NCBI GenBank assembly: GCA_946535695.1
Contig: CAMNDS010000073.1
Location: forward strand, 1-5,091
Reading direction: 5' to 3'
Origin: an uncultured Clostridia bacterium
GTDB lineage: Bacteria; Bacillota; Clostridia; Oscillospirales; Acutalibacteraceae
DNA length: 5,091 nucleotides
Of this stretch, positions 1-5,091 are shown in pieces. The translations under genes were made by a program, and so were the position numbers. Numbering within the stretch: the stretch's first letter is position 1; each line of letters starts with the position of its first letter. The notes below the pieces were generated by a model. The model made no database searches and was not told the DNA's origin. It worked only from the letters and a program-made list of their open reading frames with translations.

Positions 1-9
1 GATGTTTAA

Positions 10-38
10 AATTTATCAAAACAATTTTGAAAAGTCAA
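10..38 (-). promoter_or_regulatory. Probable sigma-A promoter reading off the left edge
   Basis: On the minus strand there is a -35 box TTGACT (33-38), a 17-base spacer and a weak -10 TAAATT (10-15) preceded by TGA, which gives an extended -10 pattern. The -35 and the first bases of the spacer are nearly identical to the LRR gene promoter at 1178-1206 (16 of 17 bases). It lies beyond the hairpins that end the LRR gene, so it would serve a gene whose coding region starts left of the window. The -10 matches consensus at only 4 of 6 bases, so this is tentative. Confidence 0.4.
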
Positions 39-125
39 TACAAGACTCTTAGAAATCACTGCTAAAAACAGATAGATAATAATAATTAAGATAAGGTTAT
101 ATCCGTGTGCAAATATAGAAACACA

Positions 126-159
126 AATGGCTTATGCCATTCCTCCGGCGGCGCCGGAG
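126..159 (-). terminator. Tandem hairpins after the LRR gene, probable terminator
   Basis: Read on the minus strand, a GC-rich hairpin (143-159, 7-bp stem CTCCGGC/GCCGGAG, 3-base loop) is followed one base later by a second hairpin (126-141, 6-bp stem AATGGC/GCCATT, 4-base loop). After that comes a T-rich stretch, TGTGTTTC. The pair lies about 40 bases past the LRR stop codon. Neither hairpin has a clean run of T, so termination is likely but not canonical. The GC-rich stem uses the same arm sequence as the terminator at 2321-2346. Confidence 0.45.
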
Positions 160-197
160 AGATATATAGGTAAAAAAATTTAAAATTTATAATTCTT

Positions 198-1118
198 TCA
201 ATTCTTATACTCTTCAATAACCATTTGATTTAAATATTCAATAGGATCAAAAATTATATTAATACAATCATCAAATGCATTTTTAGCAACTTTTTCGACT
301 GAATCTGGGATTTTATTAATATAAGATAAATTACATCCAGCAAATGCATAAGAATCAATTAATTTAATTGAACTTGGAATATTAATAAAAGTTAAACTAA
401 TACAATCAGAAAAAGCATCCTTTTCAATTCTTTCAACTGAATCCGGAATTTTAACGGAAACTAAACTATCACAGTGGTAAAATGCGGAATTGCCAATTTC
501 TTTTACTGATTCGGGAATATTAATTTCAATTAAATCTTGACAAAAAGCAAACGTTCTTGAATCAATTTTCCCAATTAAACTTGGAATTTCAAATTTAACG
601 CATTTTAATTTATCACAATGAGCAAATGCTTCTTTGCCAATTGATTCAACTGATTTTGGAATGTTAATGGAAACAATATCACTACAACGAAATGCATTAC
701 TGCCTATTGTTTTGACCGAACTTGGTCCTTCAAAGATGACAGAATTTAAATTAAAACAACAATTAAATGCATATTCGCCAATTGATTCAACTGATTTTGG
801 AATTTTAACAGAACGTAAATTCGTAAAATAAGAAAACGCGTAATCTCCAATCGAAACAATATTTCCTTCGAACGAAATACTTTTCACAAATCTTTTCAAG
901 TGTTTAAATTTACCAAAAAAATTTCTATTTATTTCGTAACAACCTTTGCCTTTAATTGTTAAGTGGCAATTGTTAAGGTAAATTTTAATATTGTCTCTAT
1001 TAATACCAACAAGTGAATTTTCTGGCGATATTTTTTTAACAGATTCAACTTTATCAAAATTACAAAGTAAAACTAAAAATAAACTCAAGACATTTAAAAT
1101 GATTTTATAAAAATTCAT
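198..1118 (-). CDS. Secreted BspA-like leucine-rich-repeat protein
   Basis: The 306-residue product starts with a signal-peptide-like segment (basic residue at 5, hydrophobic stretch about 6-19, then CNFDKVES). From about residue 78 to 289 it carries roughly nine repeats of 23-24 residues with the pattern IPxSVxxIGxxAFxxCxxL, the hallmark of BspA-type LRR_5 repeats. Such proteins are usually surface or secreted and often mediate adhesion or protein binding; the target here is unknown. No sortase signal, C-terminal anchor or clean lipobox is visible (the candidate LVLLC has Leu before Cys), so export or membrane retention by the N-terminus is inferred. The ATG at 1116-1118 is supported by an AGGGG ribosome site (1126-1130) seven bases upstream. 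It is a single-gene unit with its own promoter, divergent from the S1-domain gene. Confidence is high for the fold and low for the role. Confidence 0.88.
   Translation of the reverse strand: MNFYKIILNVLSLFLVLLCNFDKVESVKKISPENSLVGINRDNIKIYLNNCHLTIKGKGCYEINRNFFGKFKHLKRFVKSISFEGNIVSIGDYAFSYFTNLRSVKIPKSVESIGEYAFNCCFNLNSVIFEGPSSVKTIGSNAFRCSDIVSINIPKSVESIGKEAFAHCDKLKCVKFEIPSLIGKIDSRTFAFCQDLIEINIPESVKEIGNSAFYHCDSLVSVKIPDSVERIEKDAFSDCISLTFINIPSSIKLIDSYAFAGCNLSYINKIPDSVEKVAKNAFDDCINIIFDPIEYLNQMVIEEYKN
636..803. repeat. 27-base direct repeat inside the LRR gene
   Basis: An identical 27-base sequence occurs at 636-662 and 777-803. The copies are 141 bases apart, which is 47 codons or two LRR units. On the minus strand both encode IPKSVESIG. 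Perfect DNA identity, while neighbouring repeats differ at many silent positions, points to recent duplication or gene conversion between repeats rather than selection on protein sequence alone. Confidence 0.85.
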
Positions 1119-1177
1119 AAAAATACCCCTAAAAATTAAAACTAAGCATTAAAAATTACCCGCAGACATTATTTTGC

Positions 1178-1206
1178 ACTATATTATATCAATTTCGAAA
1201 AGTCAA
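1178..1206 (-). promoter_or_regulatory. Sigma-A-type promoter of the LRR gene
   Basis: On the minus strand, -35 TTGACT (1201-1206) and -10 TATAGT (1178-1183) are separated by exactly 17 bases. Each box matches consensus at 5 of 6 positions. The inferred transcript start is near 1171, giving a leader of about 50 bases before the ATG at 1118. A perfect TATAAT also lies at 1183-1188, but only 12 bases from this -35, so it is less likely to be the functional box. Confidence 0.6.
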
Positions 1207-1248
1207 CATTTTTTGAAGTATTTTGAATAAATAATAGCTTGAAAAACA

Positions 1249-1254
1249 TATGAT
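1249..1254 (+). promoter_or_regulatory. Possible -10 box for the S1-domain gene
   Basis: TATGAT lies 38 bases upstream of the S1 gene ATG and 19 bases before its ribosome site, a reasonable place for a short-leader transcript. The nearest -35-like sequence, TTGAAT (1223-1228), is 20 bases away, which is too far for a standard promoter. The call rests on the -10 alone. Confidence 0.25.
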
Positions 1255-1286
1255 ATGGAAGAATCCGAACATTGGAGGAATATATA

Positions 1287-2228
1287 ATGACTCGGTTTGC
1301 TCCCGAAGGTTATAGAATAAATTCTTATGAAAATAAAAAGGCTCTTGAAAATGAAAATTCTTTGATTCAAGCCAAGTATTTGGGTAAAATATTGGAGGCT
1401 AAAGCAATTTCGTGCGACAGTAACCATAATTTGATTGTTGACCTCGGTTTTATTCAAGGTGTTATTCCACGTGAAGAAACGGCAATTGGAATTTATGACG
1501 GAAGTGTTAAAGATATAGCAATAATATCAAGGGTAAATAAGCCTGTTTGTTTTGTTATAACTAATTTTGAAAAAGATAATAATAAAATAAAAAAAGCGAT
1601 TTTGTCACGACGAATCGCTCAGGAAGTTTGTTTTGAAAACAAAATATCCAAACTTTTGCCCGGAGATATTATTGATGCAGCCGTAACACATATGGAAAAT
1701 TTTGGGGCATTTGTTGATATAGGATGTGGCATAGTTTCATTTTTGCCGATAGATACCATATCAGTTTCAAGAATAAATCATCCCAGTGAAAGATTTAAAA
1801 ATGGAATGAAAATAAAAGTCGTAGTAAAATCGGTTGTTGATAACAGAGTAAATTTAACTCACAAGGAACTTTTAGGCACATGGGAAGAAAATGCCAGTAG
1901 TTTTAAAATAGGCGAAACCGTAACTGGTATTGTAAGGTCAATAGAAAATTATGGAATATTTGTCGAGCTCACTCCAAATTTAGCAGGTCTTGCCGAACCA
2001 AAAGAAGGAATATTCGAAGGTCAGCAAATAAGCGTTTATATTAAAAATATAATTCCTGATAAAATGAAAGTAAAACTTGTTATAATAGAAACTTTTGAAA
2101 CAAAAAATAAAGTTAAAAATCCCAAATATTTTATAAAACAATTTCATATCGATAAATTTATATATTCCCCAGCCACATGCAAACGAATTATTGAAAGTGA
2201 TTTTACTAAAAATTTAATTAATGTATAA
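1287..2228 (+). CDS. S1-domain RNA-binding protein (short S1-like)
   Basis: The 313-residue product has three S1-type OB-fold modules. The first is divergent (about 32-108, core NLIVDLGFIQGVIPREE). The second is about 124-196 (THMENFGAFVDIGCG...SFLPID) and the third about 206-270 (VRSIENYGIFVELTPNLAGL). A basic tail of about 40 residues follows. S1 modules bind single-stranded RNA; this short form is commonly annotated as 30S ribosomal protein S1 or an S1 RNA-binding protein in Oscillospirales-type Clostridia, and probably acts on ribosome-bound or other RNA in the cytoplasm. It is shorter than the four- to six-domain RpsA proteins, so I do not assign rpsA. The ATG at 1287 is chosen because GGAGG (1274-1278) lies eight bases upstream; an in-frame TTG at 1272 would overlap that site. 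It is a single gene ending at the terminator 2321-2346. Confidence 0.9.
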   Translation: MTRFAPEGYRINSYENKKALENENSLIQAKYLGKILEAKAISCDSNHNLIVDLGFIQGVIPREETAIGIYDGSVKDIAIISRVNKPVCFVITNFEKDNNKIKKAILSRRIAQEVCFENKISKLLPGDIIDAAVTHMENFGAFVDIGCGIVSFLPIDTISVSRINHPSERFKNGMKIKVVVKSVVDNRVNLTHKELLGTWEENASSFKIGETVTGIVRSIENYGIFVELTPNLAGLAEPKEGIFEGQQISVYIKNIIPDKMKVKLVIIETFETKNKVKNPKYFIKQFHIDKFIYSPATCKRIIESDFTKNLINV

Positions 2229-2240
2229 ATTAATGTATAA
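2217..2240 (+). repeat. 12-base tandem duplication across the S1 stop codon
   Basis: The unit ATTAATGTATAA occurs twice back to back (2217-2228 and 2229-2240). It encodes the last three residues, INV, plus the stop, so the second copy repeats INV-stop in frame directly after the real stop. This looks like a small slippage duplication and gives a backup in-frame TAA. Confidence 0.85.
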
Positions 2241-2320
2241 ATATTAATCTTTCTGACATTTCTAGGAAACAAGTTTAAAGACAAATTTAATATTTATCAA
2301 TTATGTATATTTAAAAAAGC

Positions 2321-2346
2321 AACCTCCGGCATAGCCGGAGGTTTTT
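2321..2346 (+). terminator. Strong bidirectional intrinsic terminator
   Basis: A perfect 10-bp stem (AACCTCCGGC / GCCGGAGGTT) with loop ATA is followed on the plus strand by TTTTT (2342-2346), ending the S1-domain transcript. On the minus strand the same hairpin is followed by GC and then a run of six T (plus-strand A run 2313-2318), so it can also end the convergent CorA transcript, whose stop codon is about 60 bases away. Confidence 0.92.
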
Positions 2347-2405
2347 CAGATGCGCTTAAAAGGCTAACGTTACTAGAGACTATTAACACGAAATGAGTGC
2401 AAGAT

Positions 2406-3338
2406 TTAAATCATATCTTTTTTTCTTAAAATATAAAAAGTTATTAACATTAGAATTATAGATAAAACTATTGGGAACCACCAGTAATCCATCATAGGGA
2501 AATTTTTGGTATTCATCCCATAAATTCCGGAAATTACTGTTGGGATTGAGATTATAAGCGTCAAAGATGCCAAAACTTTCATTACGATATTCAAATTATT
2601 TGAGATAATCGATGCGAAAGCTTCCATAGTGCCTGAAACTATGTTTAAGTATGTATCTGTCATCTCGATTGCCTGTTTTATTTCTATTAAAACATCGTCC
2701 ATTAATTCTTTATCACTTTCATCGTGGTCTATAAATCGTGATCTGAAAAGTTTTTCGAGCGTTACTTTTGTAGTTTTTAACGAAGATGAAAAATAAACCA
2801 ATGATTTTTCAATCTCCAACAGCTGTATTAATTCTTTATTTTTCATTGATTTTCTGAGGGAACGTTCGATTCTATCGCTACTTTTGATTATTTGATTTAA
2901 ATATCTTAAATATCTGGTAGCAGCATAAAGAACTATGTTTAAAATAAAATTCGTTTTATCAGAAGTATCGCCTTTTTTAACGCGTCCCGCAGCAAAAGAG
3001 TTAATTATATCACTGTTCTTTAAAGTTATTGTTATAACATTTTCTTTTGTGAGTAAAATACTGAGCGGTGTTGTATAATATGTTATTGTTTTATCAGATT
3101 TTACATAAAGAGGAATATCAACAACTATTAAAATAATTTCATCACTGATATCGATTCTTGAAGATTCTTCTTCATCCAGAGCATTTTTTAAAAAATCGAA
3201 CTCAATTTTAAATTCTTTGGAGATCATTTTTATTTCTTCATGCGAAGGCAGCGTGCAATTAATCCATGCCCCTGGTTCACATTTATCTTTTTTGTGCATT
3301 ATATCGCCGCTGGTCTTATAGTAAGAAATCAAAATCAT
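2406..3338 (-). CDS. CorA-family Mg2+/divalent-cation transporter
   Basis: The 310-residue product is a CorA/2-TM-GxN channel, normally a homopentamer moving Mg2+ (or Co2+/Ni2+) down its gradient across the inner membrane. It shows a cytoplasmic alpha/beta N-terminal region with the family stretch ALDEEESSRID (about 53-63), and a long helical stalk (about 135-250, including NKELIQLLEIEKSLVYFSSS). Two C-terminal membrane helices follow (about 253-273 and 286-304), with the signature YGMN at 273-276 and a short basic tail RKKDMI. Length is normal and no key residue is missing. The start is uncertain: GTG 3341, ATG 3338 and TTG 3332 are in frame. TTG 3332 has the best-spaced ribosome site (AGGTGA, 3338-3343) and would give the familiar MISYYKT beginning; ATG 3338 is reported as the conservative choice. 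It has its own promoter and a leader too short for an Mg2+ riboswitch. Confidence 0.93.
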   Translation of the reverse strand: MILISYYKTSGDIMHKKDKCEPGAWINCTLPSHEEIKMISKEFKIEFDFLKNALDEEESSRIDISDEIILIVVDIPLYVKSDKTITYYTTPLSILLTKENVITITLKNSDIINSFAAGRVKKGDTSDKTNFILNIVLYAATRYLRYLNQIIKSSDRIERSLRKSMKNKELIQLLEIEKSLVYFSSSLKTTKVTLEKLFRSRFIDHDESDKELMDDVLIEIKQAIEMTDTYLNIVSGTMEAFASIISNNLNIVMKVLASLTLIISIPTVISGIYGMNTKNFPMMDYWWFPIVLSIILMLITFYILRKKDMI

Positions 3339-3362
3339 CACCTGCAGATTTAATTTTTCTCA

Positions 3363-3391
3363 ATCATATCAGATATGTAAACGACTCTCAA
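3363..3391 (-). promoter_or_regulatory. Sigma-A-type promoter of the CorA gene
   Basis: On the minus strand, -35 TTGAGA (3386-3391) and -10 TATGAT (3363-3368) are separated by exactly 17 bases. The inferred start near 3356 leaves a leader of about 20 bases. The IS1-type end at 3408 sits only 16 bases upstream of the -35, so the IS remains stop just short of disrupting this promoter. Confidence 0.65.
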
Positions 3392-3407
3392 CAAACATAT
3401 GACAAAA

Positions 3408-3433
3408 GGTATTGCCAAAAAATATAGAAAAGG
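3408..3433 (+). mobile_element. Orphan IS1-type terminal sequence
   Basis: This 26-base sequence starting GGTATTGCCAAAA matches the left end of the IS1-family element at 4456-4481 at 25 of 26 bases, in the same orientation. The match stops abruptly at CTAG (3434-3437), where the IS5-family remnant begins. GGT is the usual first triplet of IS1-family ends. It is probably what is left of another IS1-family copy whose interior was lost or replaced. It could be a left end of a plus-oriented copy or a right end of a minus-oriented one. Confidence 0.7.
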
Positions 3434-3461
3434 CTAGGACCTTTTAATACGAAATAAAAAA

Positions 3462-3599
3462 TCAAAAATAAAAGCGAGGTAAATAAAGAAAAGTGAAAAC
3501 AGAATCGAATTTGTCATAACTAGTAAAAATACGTCTAAAACGTTTTATTTTTCGAAAAAGACGTTCGATTTTATTTCGCTGATTTATACAAAACTTTGC
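3462..3599 (-). pseudogene. C-terminal fragment of an IS5-family transposase
   Basis: On the minus strand, 45 codons before a TGA encode a peptide containing QRNKIERLFRKIKRFRRI and then TSYDKF. This is the conserved C-terminal block of IS5-family (IS427-type) DDE transposases, usually seen as RNxIERxFxxLKxxRRIATRYDK, with the catalytic Glu in IER. The frame is broken by TAA at 3606-3608 just upstream, and no recognisable N-terminal or DDE-core sequence precedes it before grpB. It is therefore a decayed remnant with no expected activity. The expected alanine-rich hydrophobic tail is replaced by Phe-rich sequence, which also fits drift. The family call rests on recalled motif similarity. Confidence 0.7.
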
Positions 3600-3605
3600 C
3601 ATTTT

Positions 3606-3692
3606 TTAATATAATTCTTAATTTTTCCAGATGAATTCCAAGTTGTTGAAGCTTCCAAATTTTAAACTACGAACTAATTAATAAATTGTAAT
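3606..3692. other. Unassigned AT-rich gap after grpB
   Basis: This stretch between the transposase fragment and the grpB stop codon contains no open frame I can recognise, no clear promoter and no T-tailed hairpin. It is probably degraded insertion-sequence DNA or a non-coding spacer. No terminator for grpB is visible here, so its transcript may run into the transposase remnant. Confidence 0.4.
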
Positions 3693-4256
3693 TTACCAGT
3701 ATCTATTGCCGTATATCAGTTTAGCTTGCTGTGTATATTTCTTCACGAACTTAGTTTTTGCATTTGTATAAGCATCTCGATTATGTTCGTATTCTTTCCA
3801 TAACGAAAGTTTTAATTTCTCATATTCTTTTGCAATATCAGGAAACTCGATAAGATAATCTCTAAAATACAATTCATTATTATCACCTGCATATCTTAAA
3901 TGCAAATGAAATGTACGTTCTGCAAAACCGTTTTCTGTATATCCTTTATTGAAAGATAATCTATTCTCACTTTGTGACATACAAATATAGCCGTTTTTAA
4001 TAAACAAATCTTTATAATCAAACAAATTGCCTTCCCTTGGGATTTCTACAAGAATATCAATAATTGGTTTTGCCCATATAGTAGGTATTGCCGTACTTCC
4101 AATATGACTGATTCTACACATTTTCGAAAGAGCATTTTTTAAAAGAGTTTCTTCCTCCAAATACCAGTTTTTCCAATATTCTTGGTGTTCTACCAAAACA
4201 ATAGGAAACAACTGCCACAATTCCTCCAATGTCATTTCTGATAAATTCTTTCTCAT
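3693..4256 (-). CDS. GrpB-family protein (nucleotidyltransferase-like fold)
   Basis: The 187-residue product matches the GrpB/UPF0157 family, small cytoplasmic proteins with a nucleotidyltransferase-like fold and no settled function. The diagnostic block HIGSTAIP (51-58) is followed by AKPIIDILVEI (62-72), giving the GS...DxxxE arrangement of the presumed active site. FHLHLRY (116-122) and the C-terminal FRDYL...KEYEKLK region are also typical. Length is normal and the frame is intact. The ATG at 4254-4256 has a good AGGTGAG ribosome site (4261-4267) five to six bases upstream. It stands alone between insertion-sequence remains, with IS1-type ends in the same orientation on both sides, so it may have been moved by, or stranded among, these elements. 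Its codon use does not look grossly different from its neighbours. The name GrpB is unrelated to the GrpE chaperone. Confidence 0.9.
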   Translation of the reverse strand: MRKNLSEMTLEELWQLFPIVLVEHQEYWKNWYLEEETLLKNALSKMCRISHIGSTAIPTIWAKPIIDILVEIPREGNLFDYKDLFIKNGYICMSQSENRLSFNKGYTENGFAERTFHLHLRYAGDNNELYFRDYLIEFPDIAKEYEKLKLSLWKEYEHNRDAYTNAKTKFVKKYTQQAKLIYGNRYW

Positions 4257-4301
4257 TTATCTCACCTACAAATTACTATTTATCTATTTCTTACACATCT
4301 A

Positions 4302-4310
4302 ATTATATCA
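4302..4310 (-). promoter_or_regulatory. Extended -10 promoter of the GrpB gene
   Basis: On the minus strand TGATATAAT gives a perfect -10 (TATAAT, 4302-4307) with the upstream TG of an extended -10. No good -35 is present at the usual distance (about 4324-4332), which extended -10 promoters tolerate. The inferred leader is about 35-40 bases. The TGA of this element is also the stop codon of the upstream gene remnant. Confidence 0.6.
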
Positions 4311-4455
4311 TACTCTTGATCGTAAAAACTTGGTATATTCTCTTGAATACATATCAAATGCTTTTTTAGAATTTCTTATAAGCATTTTTATTTTTCCCAT
4401 TCTTCTATTATTTAGATGCCTATCAAATAAATTAATATCTTTACTAAACTTGTCA
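4308..4455 (-). pseudogene. 3' remnant of an unknown gene truncated by IS1
   Basis: On the minus strand an open frame of 48 codons ends at TGA (4308-4310) and runs back without a stop to 4455, the base next to the IS1-type end at 4456. It reads as protein-like sequence rich in Lys, Arg and aromatic residues, including HLNNRRMGKIKMLIRNS and a C-terminus YTKFLRSRV. I do not recognise the family. By rough base-composition reasoning, a run this long without stops in such AT-rich DNA is unlikely (a few percent) but not impossible by chance. The simplest reading is that it is the C-terminal end of a gene split by the IS1 insertion, with the 5' part beyond the right edge of the window. Confidence 0.45.
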
Positions 4456-5091
4456 GGTATTGCCAAAACATATAGAAAAGGGAAAAATACTTAGGAAATA
4501 AAATATGGAGTGAAAAATGAAAAACGGAAAGATATGTCCAAAATGTTATGGAAGAGAATGTACAAAGAATGGAATAGTAAAAAATAAACAAAGATATCGG
4601 TGCAAGAGATTAAGTATAATTTTACAAGGTCTACTTGTTGGAAATATTCAGATGAAATTAGGCAAAAAGCTATTAAACTTTATCTTGAAGGGAATGGTTT
4701 CAGGAGAATAGAAAGACTTATTCACGTAAGTCATATGTCTGTTATCAATTGGGTCAGACAATTAGCTTCGAAAATTCAAAAAATTCCTAAAAAAAGTGAA
4801 AAAGTAGATATTTTGGAGCTTGACGAAATGTGTATAAATTTCAAAAAAAATATGGCTCTGGACAGCTGTAAATCGAGTAACTAAGAAACTTGTTGGCTTT
4901 TTTGTGGGTGACCGAAGTTCTGAAAGTTTCGAAAAACTTTGTGAAAACATTTCGCATATTGATGCTAAATTTTACGCTACTGATAAGTTTTCAGTTTACG
5001 ATATTATTCCAAGTAACAAGCATTTGATTGGTAAATCCAATACTTATACTGTTGAACGTATGAATCGTCTTCTTCGTCATTACCTTGCTCG
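4456..5091 (+). mobile_element. IS1-family insertion sequence, right end outside window
   Basis: The element begins with the terminal sequence GGTATTGCCAAAACATATAG (4456-4475), shared with the orphan end at 3408, and contains an IS1-family transposase gene that runs past the window edge. The body seen here is 636 bases; IS1 elements are typically about 700-1,000 bases, so the right inverted repeat should lie shortly outside. It has interrupted the gene remnant at 4308-4455. The element appears inactive as read, because the transposase frame is broken twice. Confidence 0.8.
4517..5091 (+). pseudogene. IS1-family transposase, frameshifted and partial
   Basis: The composite reading has an N-terminal zinc finger (ICPKC at 6-10, RYRC at 26-29), a helix-turn-helix (RRIERLIHVSHMSVINW) and a DDE domain. 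The DDE residues are Asp in ELDEM (4822-4824), Asp in YATDKF (4982-4984) and Glu in TVERMN (5054-5056). The last two are 24 residues apart, the IS1-type DD(24)E spacing. Translation starts at ATG 4517 with GGAG (4507-4510) upstream. The first frame is lost near 4610, where one missing base removes the last zinc-finger cysteine (TGT read as TT). The frame returns to the original at the A8 run 4843-4850, where one extra A is present. Neither break resembles the usual IS1 -1 programmed shift, so this is best read as a decayed gene or as a consensus with two indel errors. It is open to the window end. Confidence 0.82.

Noticed and set aside
127..183. Small plus-strand open frame of 18 codons (MAYAIPPAAPERYIGKKI)
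   Set aside because: It coincides with the two hairpins, has no ribosome binding site upstream, and its unusual composition is explained by the GC-rich stems.
634..831. Plus-strand 65-codon open frame opposite the LRR gene
   Set aside because: It is the antisense of the LRR repeats: its own repeated PIDSTDFG motif is the reverse reading of the IPKSVESIG codons, and it has no ribosome site.
1272..1286. Upstream in-frame TTG start for the S1-domain gene
   Set aside because: It would place the start inside the GGAGG ribosome site; ATG at 1287 has ideal spacing from that site.
1203..1457. Minus-strand 84-codon open frame over the start of the S1-domain gene
   Set aside because: It overlaps the conserved S1 coding sequence and its ribosome site, and its product resembles no protein family I recognise.
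3339..3407. Mg2+-sensing riboswitch in front of the CorA gene
   Set aside because: The promoter at 3363-3391 leaves only about 20 bases of leader, too short for an M-box or similar structure.
3600..3660. Faint minus-strand similarity to the IS1 InsA segment (STTWNSSGKIKN against STCWKYSDEIRQK)
   Set aside because: It is short, contains mismatches and is flanked by stops; it could be chance in AT-rich DNA, so I did not annotate another IS1 fragment there.
4449..4456. Target-site duplication of the IS1 element
   Set aside because: Only one side of the insertion is in the window, so a duplication cannot be shown.
4762..4950. Minus-strand 62-codon open frame inside the IS1 element
   Set aside because: It is antisense to the conserved transposase DDE region and spans both sides of the A8 frameshift; no support as a gene.

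Overview
This is an AT-rich bacterial window (roughly 30% GC by eye) using the standard bacterial code, with TGG tryptophans and TGA as a true stop. The best lineage clue is the short three-module S1-domain protein at 1287-2228. Its body closely resembles a protein I know from Clostridia of the Oscillospirales type, and the CorA-family gene also looks clostridial. With the low GC, a secreted BspA-like leucine-rich-repeat protein and several decaying insertion sequences, I infer a host-associated, possibly genome-eroding clostridium. That placement comes from recalled protein similarity, not a search.

Layout, left to right. Positions 1-197 hold no convincing gene. They carry a probable minus-strand promoter reading off the left edge (10-38) and two adjacent hairpins (126-141, 143-159) just past the LRR gene. 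The LRR gene (198-1118, minus) has a good promoter and is divergent from the S1-domain gene (1287-2228, plus). The S1 gene converges on a CorA-type Mg2+/divalent-cation channel gene (2406-3338, minus), with one strong bidirectional terminator between them (2321-2346). Upstream of the CorA promoter is an insertion-sequence graveyard (3408-3605): an IS1-type terminal sequence abutting the C-terminal end of an IS5-family transposase on the minus strand. An intact GrpB-family gene (3693-4256, minus) follows, with an extended -10 promoter. That promoter overlaps the stop codon of a gene remnant (4308-4455, minus), which is cut off exactly where a second IS1-type end begins. From 4456 to the window edge runs a plus-strand IS1-family element whose transposase has two compensating frameshifts.

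The genes do not form a pathway: each appears to be transcribed alone, and the region looks like housekeeping genes (S1, CorA) next to accessory and eroding DNA. I found no CRISPR array, tRNA, rRNA or recognisable defence or biosynthetic system, and no convincing new biological system. The most useful observations are the nested IS remains around grpB, the gene truncated by IS1, the frameshifted IS1 transposase, and a 17-base promoter box shared by two minus-strand transcription units.
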